Shown here: positions 1-10,143 of the stretch, in pieces
How positions within the stretch are numbered: position 1 is the first letter of the stretch
Layout of the letters: the number at the start of each line of letters is the position of its first letter
Assembly: GCA_024707365.1 (NCBI GenBank)
Contig: JANPZV010000008.1
Location: 372,001-436,000, forward strand
Length of the DNA: 64,000 bases
Source of the DNA: Terricaulis sp.
Lineage (GTDB): Bacteria; Pseudomonadota; Alphaproteobacteria; Caulobacterales; Aquidulcibacteraceae
Reading direction: 5' to 3'
Position numbers and translations under genes: made by a program
Notes under the pieces: generated by a model
The model's input: only the letters and a program-made list of their open reading frames with translations
The model's database searches: none
What the model was told of the DNA's origin: nothing

Positions 1-1
1 C

Positions 2-238
2 CCGGCGGAAGCCGAGAACATGAAGCTGCGCGCCCGCCTCATGACGGCCGTGCGCGATTACATTGCGCGTGAGGGCCTCAGCCAAGCGCAAGCCGCGAAG
101 CTTTTCGGCGTCACCCAGCCGCGGATTTCCGATCTCGTGCGCGGAAAGATTGATCTGTTCAGCATCGATATGCTGATCAACATGCTCGCGACGGCCGGCG
201 TGCGTGTCGATCTGAAGATCGCCGCGCGCCGTGTCTAA
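2..238 (+). CDS. XRE-family helix-turn-helix protein, 5' end cut by window edge
   Basis: Small DNA-binding regulator of the XRE/HigA class. The reading frame is open to the left edge, and the residues before the first Met (PAEAEN) fit the usual N-terminal part of this family, so the true start lies upstream and the visible part is about 78 residues. The HTH spans the stretch containing LSQAQAAKLFGV and TQPRISDLVRGK. The C-terminal LFSIDMLINMLATAGV is also typical of HigA-like antitoxins. Such proteins usually repress their own operon and neutralise a RelE/HigB-type toxin encoded just upstream, which would be outside the window. Whether it is an antitoxin or a lone regulator cannot be decided here. 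Confidence 0.8.
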   Translation, partial: PAEAENMKLRARLMTAVRDYIAREGLSQAQAAKLFGVTQPRISDLVRGKIDLFSIDMLINMLATAGVRVDLKIAARRV

Positions 239-489
239 CCCGCCGCTGAAAAATCGAAATCCGGCGTTTCGGTTTTCGTGCGGCGCGCCGCCAGGATGAT
301 CAGCTTTTCGCTCGGCGGATACGCCACCACCTCGCCCCGCGCGTTTGTCACCACGATCACGTCAGGGTCGGCGCGTCTTGGATCGGCTGGGCGCATCAGC
401 GCCGCCGTTTTCACGCGGAAGGAAGAGACCGATTCAAGCGTCGGCGGAAAGGCGCTGAGCGAGGGCTTGGGCGCGAGGGTTGAGGCCAT
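235..489 (-). CDS. small hypothetical protein (84 aa)
   Basis: Unrecognised 84-residue protein. The start is supported by an AGGAG-type ribosome binding site about 7 bases upstream of the ATG on the minus strand. The C-terminal half (PDVIVVTNARGEVVAYPPSE) looks like a short beta-rich segment, while the N-terminal 30 residues are low in structure. It converges on the XRE gene with a 4-base overlap. An opposite-strand frame covers the same region but has no ribosome binding site, so this strand is preferred. No function is proposed. Confidence 0.55.
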   Translation of the reverse strand: MASTLAPKPSLSAFPPTLESVSSFRVKTAALMRPADPRRADPDVIVVTNARGEVVAYPPSEKLIILAARRTKTETPDFDFSAAG

Positions 490-639
490 CCGCGTGTCTC
501 CTTGGGGGGAACATTAACGCTCAACTCCTCATTTTGGGAAAGAGCCCGCCCGCCGCTGAGCTAGGGATTGGGGATTAGCGATTGGTAAGGCGCCGCCGGT
601 TGCGGCCTGGGCCGTCATCCCCAGATCAACGCCACGCAG

Positions 640-647
640 TAAATGTT
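640..647. repeat. 8-bp target site duplication, left copy
   Basis: TAAATGTT directly abuts the left inverted repeat of the IS1-family element. The identical octamer at 4199-4206 abuts the right end. Confidence 0.9.
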
Positions 648-667
648 GGTAGTGTCTCAGTTTGAAT
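648..667 (+). repeat. left terminal inverted repeat of IS1-family element
   Basis: GGTAGTGTCTCAGTTTGAAT, a perfect reverse complement of 4179-4198. Inside this point the two ends diverge. Confidence 0.92.
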
Positions 668-739
668 AAAACGGAGCGGGTACAGGGGCTTGACGCGCCT
701 TGATATGGCCGCCGACGCGGCTCATGCTTAGCGGAAAGC

Positions 740-1042
740 ATGGCCAGACGCCCCACCAGCCCAGATCCTGAGGATCACCCCCACCGCTGCGGCCTTTACC
801 CGGCCCAATGGAAGCTTGGCCGCGTGGTCACGACGAAAGCCGCCAGCAAGCGCTTTGAGGTCAGCGTGGAGGGCGAGCGCGGCGCGCACAACGCTGCGAC
901 CGCCGCCGAAGCCTTGGCGCTGGCCCGGCGCGGCTCCGCCCTTGGCCGCGCTGTTTATGTACGCGACCGCAGCGCGCGACGGCGCTATCTCGATGAAGCT
1001 GATCTAATCGCTCTGGCCCAAGAGGAAGCCGACCATGCCTAA
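740..1042 (+). CDS. hypothetical IS cargo protein (100 aa)
   Basis: Unrecognised basic 100-residue protein, first gene inside the left end of the IS1-family element. The start is supported by a GGAAAG motif a few bases upstream. The sequence contains a beta-rich first half (WKLGRVVTTKAASKRFEVSV) and an Ala/Arg-rich helix in the second. The stop overlaps the start of the next gene by 8 bases, so the two are probably cotranscribed. No catalytic motif is visible and no function is proposed. Confidence 0.55.
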   Translation: MARRPTSPDPEDHPHRCGLYPAQWKLGRVVTTKAASKRFEVSVEGERGAHNAATAAEALALARRGSALGRAVYVRDRSARRRYLDEADLIALAQEEADHA

Positions 1043-1274
1043 AGGCCCTAAGGGGGAGAAACGCCCCGCCGACGCCGTGTCCCGCGCCGTGCAGATCGCG
1101 CGTATCGCCATTGGCGAGGAAACGGACGCGCCCGCGCCGGATGACGGCAAAGACCCGAACGCCCAAGCGCTGGGCGCCAAGGGCGGGAAAGCGCGCGCAG
1201 AAAGCCTCAGCGCGGCTAAGCGGTCAGCTATAGCTAAGAAGGCGGCGCAAAAGCGCTGGAAGAATAAGGCATAG
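1035..1274 (+). CDS. small Lys/Ala-rich protein, histone H1-like cargo (79 aa)
   Basis: 79-residue, strongly basic protein. Its C-terminal half (GAKGGKARAESLSAAKRSAI, then AKKAAQKRW) resembles the short KGG-type repeats of small DNA- or RNA-associated proteins often found next to transposases in alphaproteobacteria. It overlaps the preceding gene by 8 bases, suggesting translational coupling. Nucleic-acid binding is inferred from composition only. Confidence 0.6.
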   Translation: MPKGPKGEKRPADAVSRAVQIARIAIGEETDAPAPDDGKDPNAQALGAKGGKARAESLSAAKRSAIAKKAAQKRWKNKA

Positions 1275-1290
1275 CGAGCGGGCCAACTGG

Positions 1291-1938
1291 CTAACTCAGG
1301 CTCTTCTCCAATGCCGCCAGGGCCTCGACGTGATCGTCGGTGCGAAGGGGCGCGGTCGAAAAGTAGATGTTTTGGTCGAACGGGATTCCCGCACGGCGCT
1401 CCAGGCTGAAATTGATTGGTGCGAAGGAGCGCTCGTGAGGGTCCGGCCCAAACCGAAGCTGAGAAAACTCGAATTCAAACTTGGGTCGGCCAGCGTCCTC
1501 CCATTTGTCCCCGATCAATTTGCGAAGCGCCTTGCTCCAAGGTGCAATCTTGTCCGCATTGATTGCAAGTTCAGCGACAACCGCACTCTCGTAAATTCTG
1601 CCATGCTTGAGCTGAGGCACCTCAGTTAGCCCCAACTCAGGCCCGATCCATGAAAACAAGTCATCTAGGAATGCATCGAACACGCGCGTGTTTGATGCGC
1701 CGCTGACAATCACGCCGTCATTGTAAATTTCAAACTTGTCAATTGCCGTGCCATTGAACACGCCGTGCAGGAACGTTATCGGCGTTTCTTGCATCTGTTC
1801 CATAGTGCGAGGAACGCCACCAAAGTGGTAGTGCTCGGTTAGCTTCTTCGCCGCGAATGGAAGAAATAACTGCCCCTCTGGGCGGCGCACGGCGGTCAAG
1901 TACGTTATCTTGCTCTGCTGGACTTGCAGGAGTTGCAT
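1291..1938 (-). CDS. unknown protein, third gene of a toxin-antitoxin operon (about 215 aa)
   Basis: Protein of unknown family beginning MQLLQVQQSKITYLTAVRRP. The frame opens further upstream to 2007 with a TTG start, but the ATG at 1938 gives a natural N-terminus. It contains a region with YNDGVIVSGASNT and FLDDLFSW and ends with a motif around IYFSTAPLRTDDHVEALAAL. It is downstream of and on the same strand as the XRE antitoxin (1739-2335) and toxin (2313-2696), in toxin-antitoxin-third order. It shares about 200 bases with the long C-terminal run of the antitoxin frame, which suggests that frame is artificially extended by a base error or that the two genes truly overlap. It does not look like a SecB chaperone. 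No function is proposed beyond association with the module. Confidence 0.65.
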   Translation of the reverse strand: MQLLQVQQSKITYLTAVRRPEGQLFLPFAAKKLTEHYHFGGVPRTMEQMQETPITFLHGVFNGTAIDKFEIYNDGVIVSGASNTRVFDAFLDDLFSWIGPELGLTEVPQLKHGRIYESAVVAELAINADKIAPWSKALRKLIGDKWEDAGRPKFEFEFSQLRFGPDPHERSFAPINFSLERRAGIPFDQNIYFSTAPLRTDDHVEALAALEKSLS

Positions 1939-2335
1939 GAGACAGCCCGATTTGTTGGAGTTTGCCAAGTTGATCCAAGGCGCTCGGCTGCTTCGCAGCA
2001 CCAGCAAAGTCCCCTAGATCGTTTCGATATTCGTCGTGCACGTCCTCAAAAGGCTCGATTATGACGCGAAGGCGAGCGCGCAACACATGTGCAATTTTCT
2101 TAAGCGTCGAGTAGCTCCAGGAGCGATAGTTGGCCTTCTCGATACGAGAGATCGCCGGCTGCTTCGTATCAAGAAGATCGGCCAACTCGGATTGATTTAG
2201 GCCGCGCCGTTGGCGCAGTTCAATGATTGCCCGCGCAATTGCTGCGGACGCTTCAGCCTCAAAGAATGCGTTCCGAAAAGCATCGTCTTTCAGCTCTTCG
2301 AACAGGTCGAGGTCAATTGATTGCAGTGAGGTCAT
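1739..2335 (-). CDS. XRE-family antitoxin (HigA-like)
   Basis: Transcriptional repressor and antitoxin partner of the toxin ending at 2313. The ATG at 2335 is chosen because AGGA lies about 5 bases upstream; a start at 2341 would have no spacing, and the open frame up to 2446 runs inside the toxin gene. The HTH is around RGLNQSELADLLDTKQPAIS. An acidic N-terminus (LDLFEELKDDAFRNAFFEAE) precedes it, as in many HigA-type proteins that contact RelE-fold toxins. The natural C-terminus is probably near 2030 (ARLRVIIEPFEDVHDEYR); the remaining run-on overlaps the next gene and may reflect a frameshift. It overlaps the toxin by 23 bases. Confidence 0.75.
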   Translation of the reverse strand: MTSLQSIDLDLFEELKDDAFRNAFFEAEASAAIARAIIELRQRRGLNQSELADLLDTKQPAISRIEKANYRSWSYSTLKKIAHVLRARLRVIIEPFEDVHDEYRNDLGDFAGAAKQPSALDQLGKLQQIGLSHATPASPAEQDNVLDRRAPPRGAVISSIRGEEANRALPLWWRSSHYGTDARNADNVPARRVQWHGN

Positions 2336-2696
2336 TGCCATCCTGGGTGTTGCGAAGAATGCGTTCGGCGGTTTTTTTACGCTCGGCGGCGGTTGAGTGC
2401 TCGCGAACCTGAAGCTGCGGGCTCGTTTTCTTGAACACGCTAACAACTACAATGATCGTCTCGCCCCATACGAAATAGACCAGCCGTATCTGCTCCTTGT
2501 TGACCTTTAGACTGAGTTGCCAAAGTCCCTTTAGGTGCTTGCCCTTCAGGGTCTTGGCCTCCCTAGCCGGAGGTTCGGGGCCATAGGTCGCAAGGTCTCG
2601 GATGACACTCGCGACCTCCGCACGCGCCTCGGCTGGGAGACCTTTGATCTCCTTCTTGCCTACGGAGTCCGGGTAGCACTTAACCTCGTAGGGCAT
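2313..2696 (-). CDS. RelE/HigB-family toxin
   Basis: Phage-derived Gp49/HigB-like member of the RelE superfamily, predicted ribosome-dependent mRNA interferase. Start chosen at MPYEVKCYPDS (ATG at 2696). The frame opens to 2741, but that extension lacks family features. The conserved core reads LPAEARAEVASVI, KTLKGKHLKGLWQLSLKV and QIRLVYFVWGETIIVV, with the basic residues and C-terminal KKT stretch used by this family for mRNA cleavage. The toxin gene precedes the antitoxin, the higBA order. The promoter region carries a 10-bp inverted repeat suitable for autoregulation. It is cargo of the IS1-family element. Confidence 0.8.
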   Translation of the reverse strand: MPYEVKCYPDSVGKKEIKGLPAEARAEVASVIRDLATYGPEPPAREAKTLKGKHLKGLWQLSLKVNKEQIRLVYFVWGETIIVVVSVFKKTSPQLQVREHSTAAERKKTAERILRNTQDGNDLTAIN

Positions 2697-2698
2697 AA

Positions 2699-2762
2699 AT
2701 ATAACAATACTGTTCTGCGCACAAGGGTGGCCGGCTTGCATGACATATCAAAATTGTTATAT
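2699..2762 (-). promoter_or_regulatory. inverted-repeat operator candidate upstream of the toxin-antitoxin operon
   Basis: ATATAACAAT (2699-2708) is repeated as its exact reverse complement ATTGTTATAT (2753-2762), 44 bases apart, in an AT-rich block directly upstream of the toxin ATG and between it and the divergent transposase. Paired operators of this kind are what an autorepressing XRE antitoxin would bind. Repression of both divergent promoters is an inference. Confidence 0.5.
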
Positions 2763-2855
2763 GCGAGTCCATGCAGGGGTATTATACGCCTCAGACAACC
2801 CTAAGTTCAAATCGACATGCTTGACGATAAGCATAAAGTTCAGTATAAGAGAGGT

Positions 2856-3740
2856 ATGGCCAACGTGCTCCCCCTCTCTAAGCGCGTCCAAATCCTCAAC
2901 ATGCTGGTTGAGGGCAGCTCTATGCGGTCGATCTCCCGCGTCTGCGATGTGAGCATCAACACGGTCAGCAAGCTCTTGGTGGACGCGGGCGAGGCGTGCC
3001 TGGACATGCACGATGAGCTGGTGCGCGGCGTGAAATCCAAGCGCGTAGAGTGCGACGAAATCTGGTCGTTCATCCACACCAAGGCGAAGAACAAAGCCAA
3101 GTCCAAGAACCCCGATAGCGCTGAGACGGGCGACGTGTGGACGTGGACCGCGATCGATGCGGATTCCAAGCTCATGATCTCGTATCTAGCCGGCCAGCGC
3201 TCCGCGAAAAGCGGCGAGGCGTTCATGCGCGATCTGGCGGGCCGCGTGACAGAGCGCGTGCAGCTCACCACGGATGGCTTTGGCGTCTATGCTGGCGCGG
3301 TCGAGAAAGCTTTTGGCGGCGCGGTTGATTACGCCATGCTGATGAAGATTTACGCCAACGTGCCGGCGCCGGGCGAAACGCGCTATTCGCCGCTGGAATG
3401 CGTGGGCACGAAAACCGAAATTTGCTGCGGCAATCCTGATAAGGCGCACGTTTCAACGAGCTATGTGGAACGCGCGAACCTCACGATCCGCATGGGCAAT
3501 CGCCGCTTCACGCGCCTCACCAATGCGCACTCAAAGAAATACGCCAACCACCTTTACGCGCTGGCGCTGTTCTTCATGCACTACAATTTCGTGCGGGTTC
3601 ATAAGGCGCTGCGCATGTCGCCAGCTATGGCGGCAGGGGTCAGCGATATGCTCTGGACGATGGAAGATATTATCGCGCGGATGGATGCCGTCGCGCCGAA
3701 GCCGGGGCCGCGTGGGCCTTATAAGAAGCGTGTGGTCTGA
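2856..3740 (+). CDS. IS1-family transposase (single ORF)
   Basis: DDE transposase that moves the 648-4198 element. An N-terminal HTH (SMRSISRVCDVSINTVSKLL, residues about 22-41) is followed by the catalytic core. The first Asp is in VECDEIWSF (D67), the second in TTDGFGVY and the Glu in SYVERANLTIRMG, matching the IS1 pattern of DE.WS, DG and ER.N. It is about 294 residues in one frame, unlike classical IS1, which needs a programmed frameshift between insA and insB; that places it with the single-ORF IS1 subgroup. Start taken at MANVLPLS, with a purine-rich AGAGG close upstream; an ATG at 2817 is the alternative. Confidence 0.88.
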   Translation: MANVLPLSKRVQILNMLVEGSSMRSISRVCDVSINTVSKLLVDAGEACLDMHDELVRGVKSKRVECDEIWSFIHTKAKNKAKSKNPDSAETGDVWTWTAIDADSKLMISYLAGQRSAKSGEAFMRDLAGRVTERVQLTTDGFGVYAGAVEKAFGGAVDYAMLMKIYANVPAPGETRYSPLECVGTKTEICCGNPDKAHVSTSYVERANLTIRMGNRRFTRLTNAHSKKYANHLYALALFFMHYNFVRVHKALRMSPAMAAGVSDMLWTMEDIIARMDAVAPKPGPRGPYKKRVV

Positions 3741-4010
3741 CCGTCGAGTCAGGACTCGAAAAAGGTGAATCAATGCTTGCTAACGCGCTGAAAAGAATCA
3801 GCGAAATTGCGCGCTGCGACTATCGGTGCAGCGGTGCAGATCTGATAGCGGGGTCGGTTGCCGAAAACGAAACGGCGCGCAACCCCATCACGAGTGCGCG
3901 CCGCCTAGTTAGGCCGCCAAGCGTGTTTGGCTACGCGAGGTGCCCGGACGCCAGATCTTAACACGATTTGGCAACATGCGGTCTAGCCTCCCGCGAGCAT
4001 GGAGGCTCCA

Positions 4011-4115
4011 ATGAGCCGCGACAAAAAAGGTGGCTGCGGCTGCCCGACTCCCAACACGAAGCCGAAAACGGTCCCGGTGAAGCCGCATAAGCGCGGCAAA
4101 CCGCGCGACTGCTAG
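4011..4115 (+). CDS. 34-residue Cys/Lys/Pro-rich peptide
   Basis: Tiny gene with an excellent ribosome binding site: GGAGG at 4001-4005 and ATG at 4011. The product begins MSRDKKGGCGCPTPN, contains three cysteines (two in a CGC pair, one C-terminal) and ten Lys/Arg residues, and ends KPRDC. The strong ribosome binding site and exact stop before a hairpin argue that it is translated. It lies inside the right end of the IS1-family element. Function unknown. Confidence 0.5.
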   Translation: MSRDKKGGCGCPTPNTKPKTVPVKPHKRGKPRDC

Positions 4116-4133
4116 GCAGAGAACGAGCGCGAC

Positions 4134-4156
4134 GCCGCCCGCAGAACGCGGGCGGC
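4134..4156 (+). terminator. GC-rich hairpin at the right end of the IS
   Basis: GCCGCCCGC and GCGGGCGGC form a 9-bp stem with a 5-base loop, 18 bases after the 34-aa gene. No U-run follows, so it may reduce outward reading into recA rather than act as a strong intrinsic terminator. Confidence 0.4.
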
Positions 4157-4178
4157 TAGCCCGGTCCATCTTCGAAAA

Positions 4179-4198
4179 ATTCAAACTGAGACACTACC
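4179..4198 (-). repeat. right terminal inverted repeat of IS1-family element
   Basis: Perfect reverse complement of 648-667. The next eight bases (4199-4206) are the right copy of the TAAATGTT target duplication. Confidence 0.92.
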
Positions 4199-4203
4199 TA
4201 AAT

Positions 4204-4239
4204 GTTCTACTTGTGTTCTTAGAACAAACGCGGTACATA
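4204..4239 (+). promoter_or_regulatory. recA promoter with LexA (SOS) box
   Basis: GTTC (4204-4207), seven bases, then GTTC (4215-4218) is the direct-repeat LexA operator of alphaproteobacteria. A mirrored GAAC follows at 4222-4225. A promoter can be read over it: TTGTGT (4211-4216), 17 bases, TACATA (4234-4239). The recA ATG is at 4308. The first three bases of the box belong to the IS target duplication, so the element ends five bases before the box yet leaves it complete. Confidence 0.75.
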
Positions 4240-4307
4240 CAGATCCAACACCGAACGGCGATTTTGCATGGCCGCGGGGCATGGACTCAAGGCAGGAGGG
4301 CGGGACA

Positions 4308-5387
<1,080 letters not shown>

Positions 5388-5481
5388 GGTTTTCGCTGGC
5401 CGGTTCGGGGCCGTGGACCGACCCGACCCCATGCCCTGGCCCGTCTCCGGGCCGGCCGGCGAATTCTAAAGAAGGAGCCTG

Positions 5482-5916
5482 ATGGAGCCGCGCATTTCCC
5501 TGATCACCCTGGGCGTGGCCGATCTTGGCCGCGCCCAAGCTTTTTACGAAGCGCTTGGCTGGCGGCGGTCGCCCGCGAGCGTGGCTGGGGAGGTGGCGTT
5601 CTATCAGGCCGGCGCCATGGCGCTCGGGCTCTGGGCGCGCGCCAAGCTTGCAGCTGATGCGGGCGTGGCGCCGGAAGGCGCGGGCTTTGCCGGCATCGCG
5701 CTGGCGCACAATGTCCGCACCAGGGATGAGGTCGATCGGCTCTTGGCCGAGGCCGCCGCGGCGGGCGCGGTCATCACCAAGCCCGCGCAGGATTCGCCGC
5801 ATTTCCTTGGCCGCACCGGCTATTTCACCGATCCTGACGGGCATCTTTGGGAGGTAGCCTGGAATCCAGGTTTCCCGCTTGGGCCAGACGGCGCGCTCAC
5901 GCTGCCAGAGGGCTAA
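5482..5916 (+). CDS. VOC (glyoxalase/bleomycin-resistance fold) protein
   Basis: 144-residue vicinal-oxygen-chelate fold protein with a good ribosome binding site (AAGAAGGAG). Paired beta-alpha-beta-beta-beta modules begin [20 protein letters not shown] and end [15 protein letters not shown], the usual metal-site closing motif. Substrate unknown; such proteins range from lyases to dioxygenases. It lies between recA and alaS with no visible functional link. Confidence 0.85.
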   Translation: MEPRISLITLGVADLGRAQAFYEALGWRRSPASVAGEVAFYQAGAMALGLWARAKLAADAGVAPEGAGFAGIALAHNVRTRDEVDRLLAEAAAAGAVITKPAQDSPHFLGRTGYFTDPDGHLWEVAWNPGFPLGPDGALTLPEG

Positions 5917-6055
5917 CTGGGGCGAGGATCTGCTGACGCGGAGGGCGGCTTGCGCGCCCGGCCGGTTCCGCCGCTTGGCGTTGGCCCGCCCACTACCTAT
6001 ACCAAGCTCAAATCTTGATTTGCCCGCTCCCGGCGGGCTTTTGGCTTGGAACGGC

Positions 6056-8738
<2,683 letters not shown>

Positions 8739-8752
8739 GCTTGCCGGCCCGC

Positions 8753-8870
8753 CATCCTCCCCCGCTTGCGGGGAGGTCCCGAGCGTTGCGAGGGGGAGGG
8801 GGGAAGTTGGCGACGCCCCCCCTCAGTCACGCGCTGCGCGCGCGACAGCTCCCCGCTCCGCAGGGGAGCA
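8753..8870. repeat. mosaic intergenic palindromic repeat, copy 1
   Basis: Starts CCTCCCCCGC with GGGGAGGT, passes through an Arg-codon-like GAGCGTTGCGAG arm, and ends CCCCCTCAGTCACGCG ... GACAGCTCCCC ... GGGGAGCA. The same beginning and end occur at 13008-13140 around a different middle. The right end supplies the ribosome binding site of the acetyltransferase at 8875. Confidence 0.6.
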
Positions 8871-8874
8871 TGAC

Positions 8875-9390
8875 GTGAGCGCTTACACCTACCGCGAAGC
8901 CCAAATTGAAGACGCCGCAGCGCTCGCCGCGTTCGCGCGCGCGAGCTGGGTGGCGACGTTTGGGAACGGGCTCTATCCTCCCGAAGATCTCGAAAATTAT
9001 CTCAAGGCCAGTTTCAGCGAAGCGATCCAGCGCGCGCAGATCGCAACGCCGGGCGAAACTTATTTCCTCGCGCGCGATGGCGAAGAGATCGTCGGCTATT
9101 GCCGCATGGGCGCGCTCGATATGCCCGTCGATGATCCCAGCGGCGTGGAGCTGCATCGGCTTTACGTGCATGAGCGCGTGAAGGGCGCGGGCGTGGCGGC
9201 GGCGCTGTTGGAGCAGGGGCTGGATTGGGCGCGCGCGCGCAAGGCGGGCGCGGTCTATCTCTCGGTCTGGGAAAACAATCACCGCGCCCAGAAATTCTAT
9301 CGCCGCTACGGCTTTGAAGATCATAGCGCGTGGGAATTCATGGTCGGCCGCGTGGCCGATCGGGATTTGATCTGGAAGCTGGCGCTTTAG
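8875..9390 (+). CDS. GNAT-family N-acetyltransferase
   Basis: 171-residue acetyl-CoA-dependent acetyltransferase. The GTG start at 8875 is chosen for the GGGGAG seven bases upstream and because the longer frame to 8593 reads through alaS and a repeat. The GNAT core is visible: VELHRLYVHERVKGAGVAAA (motif A, acetyl-CoA binding) followed by AVYLSVWENNHRAQKFYRRYGF (motif B). Substrate unknown. It follows alaS after the palindromic repeat. Confidence 0.85.
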   Translation: MSAYTYREAQIEDAAALAAFARASWVATFGNGLYPPEDLENYLKASFSEAIQRAQIATPGETYFLARDGEEIVGYCRMGALDMPVDDPSGVELHRLYVHERVKGAGVAAALLEQGLDWARARKAGAVYLSVWENNHRAQKFYRRYGFEDHSAWEFMVGRVADRDLIWKLAL

Positions 9391-9552
9391 CGGCGCCGCT
9401 TGCTTGGACCGCCGGCGCCCTCGCCGGCTGCGCTCTATCGGCTCGCACAAGCGCTTGAAGCATGCAGCCATGCCGGAGGCGCCGGCGGCCCAAGTAACGT
9501 CTCGGAAACCAAATCACCGGATTTCTGGTGACTCGATTCGGTGGGGACCGGG

Positions 9553-9894
9553 ATGACGCAAAACGATGCGCTGGCCGCATTCTTAGGGCCAGAGATATTT
9601 GAACGACTCGAGTGGAGCCGCCTCAGCGCTTCTCAGCGTGAAGCGATTCTCTCTGTGTTCCGAGTCGGTTTGGGCGCGGGCGCGCAATCGGGTTCAGTGT
9701 CAACGATCGACGCGGTGATGGCGCGCGGGCGCGTGCTGATCTGCGAGGATGGCTCCCAATGGCAGGCGCGCGAGCGCGACGATGCCGAGCTGATCGAAGA
9801 TTGGGGCGAGGGCGCCCTGGTGGCGATCCACCGCCAATTGGTCTACCGGCTCGATCCGTACCAAGCGGCCGAGGTTGAGCTGCTGCGGCTCTAA
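9553..9894 (+). CDS. hypothetical protein (113 aa)
   Basis: Unrecognised protein beginning MTQNDALAAFLGPEIFERLE. A short helical N-terminus is followed by a beta-rich middle (RGRVLICEDGSQWQARERDD) and a final VAIHRQLVYRLDPYQAAEVE. Start at 9553; a start at 9541 is also open. Its stop codon lies inside the first of two large palindromes that follow. No function assigned. Confidence 0.5.
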   Translation: MTQNDALAAFLGPEIFERLEWSRLSASQREAILSVFRVGLGAGAQSGSVSTIDAVMARGRVLICEDGSQWQARERDDAELIEDWGEGALVAIHRQLVYRLDPYQAAEVELLRL

Positions 9895-9969
9895 AGCGTC
9901 GGGACTTAAATGCGACCCAAACGATGGATCGACCACCGTGTCGCATTTAAGTCCTCAAAGACGCTTTAG
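9891..9969. repeat. two-arm palindrome 1 of a tandem pair
   Basis: Outer arms CTAAAGCGTC (9891-9900) and GACGCTTTAG (9960-9969) enclose inner arms GGACTTAAATGCGAC (9902-9916) and its perfect complement (9940-9954). It overlaps the stop codon of the upstream gene. It could act as a bidirectional terminator or a repetitive extragenic palindrome. Confidence 0.75.
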
Positions 9970-9981
9970 ATTCAAAGTTTT

Positions 9982-10058
9982 CTAAAGCAACTTATGGACT
10001 TTAAATTCGCTCTGCGCGAGCCATCGGACTGAGGCGAATTTAAAGTCCGTTGCTTTAG
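9982..10058. repeat. two-arm palindrome 2 of a tandem pair
   Basis: Outer arms CTAAAGCAAC (9982-9991) and GTTGCTTTAG (10049-10058) enclose inner arms GGACTTTAAATTCGC (9996-10010) and its exact complement (10034-10048). Same plan as palindrome 1 (CTAAAGC outer arm, GGACTT inner arm) but different sequence, 12 bases away. Confidence 0.75.
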
Positions 10059-10143
10059 GTAGCGGCCAACGCCGCCGCGTTCAAAACATAGCGCGACCTT
10101 TCCCTCCCCTAGCGGGGAGGGAAAGGCCGCGCGCGGCGGCGGC

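Larger units (their letters stand above)
648..4198 (+). mobile_element. IS1-family insertion sequence with cargo genes, 3,551 bp
   Basis: Complete element. The outer 20 bases of each end (648-667 and 4179-4198) are perfect inverted copies beginning GGTAGTGTCTCAG. An 8-bp direct repeat TAAATGTT flanks it at 640-647 and 4199-4206, the target duplication expected for this family (8-9 bp). The single-ORF transposase at 2856-3740 has IS1-type motifs. It also carries two small basic proteins, a RelE/HigB-like toxin, an XRE antitoxin, an unknown third gene and a 34-residue Cys/Lys-rich peptide. It inserted between the small gene at 235-489 and recA, at the edge of the recA SOS box. The intact ends and perfect duplication suggest a recent insertion. 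Confidence 0.9.

Noticed and set aside
278-517. 79-codon plus-strand frame opposite the small gene at 235-489
   Set aside because: No ribosome binding site; the opposite strand has AGGAG at correct spacing.
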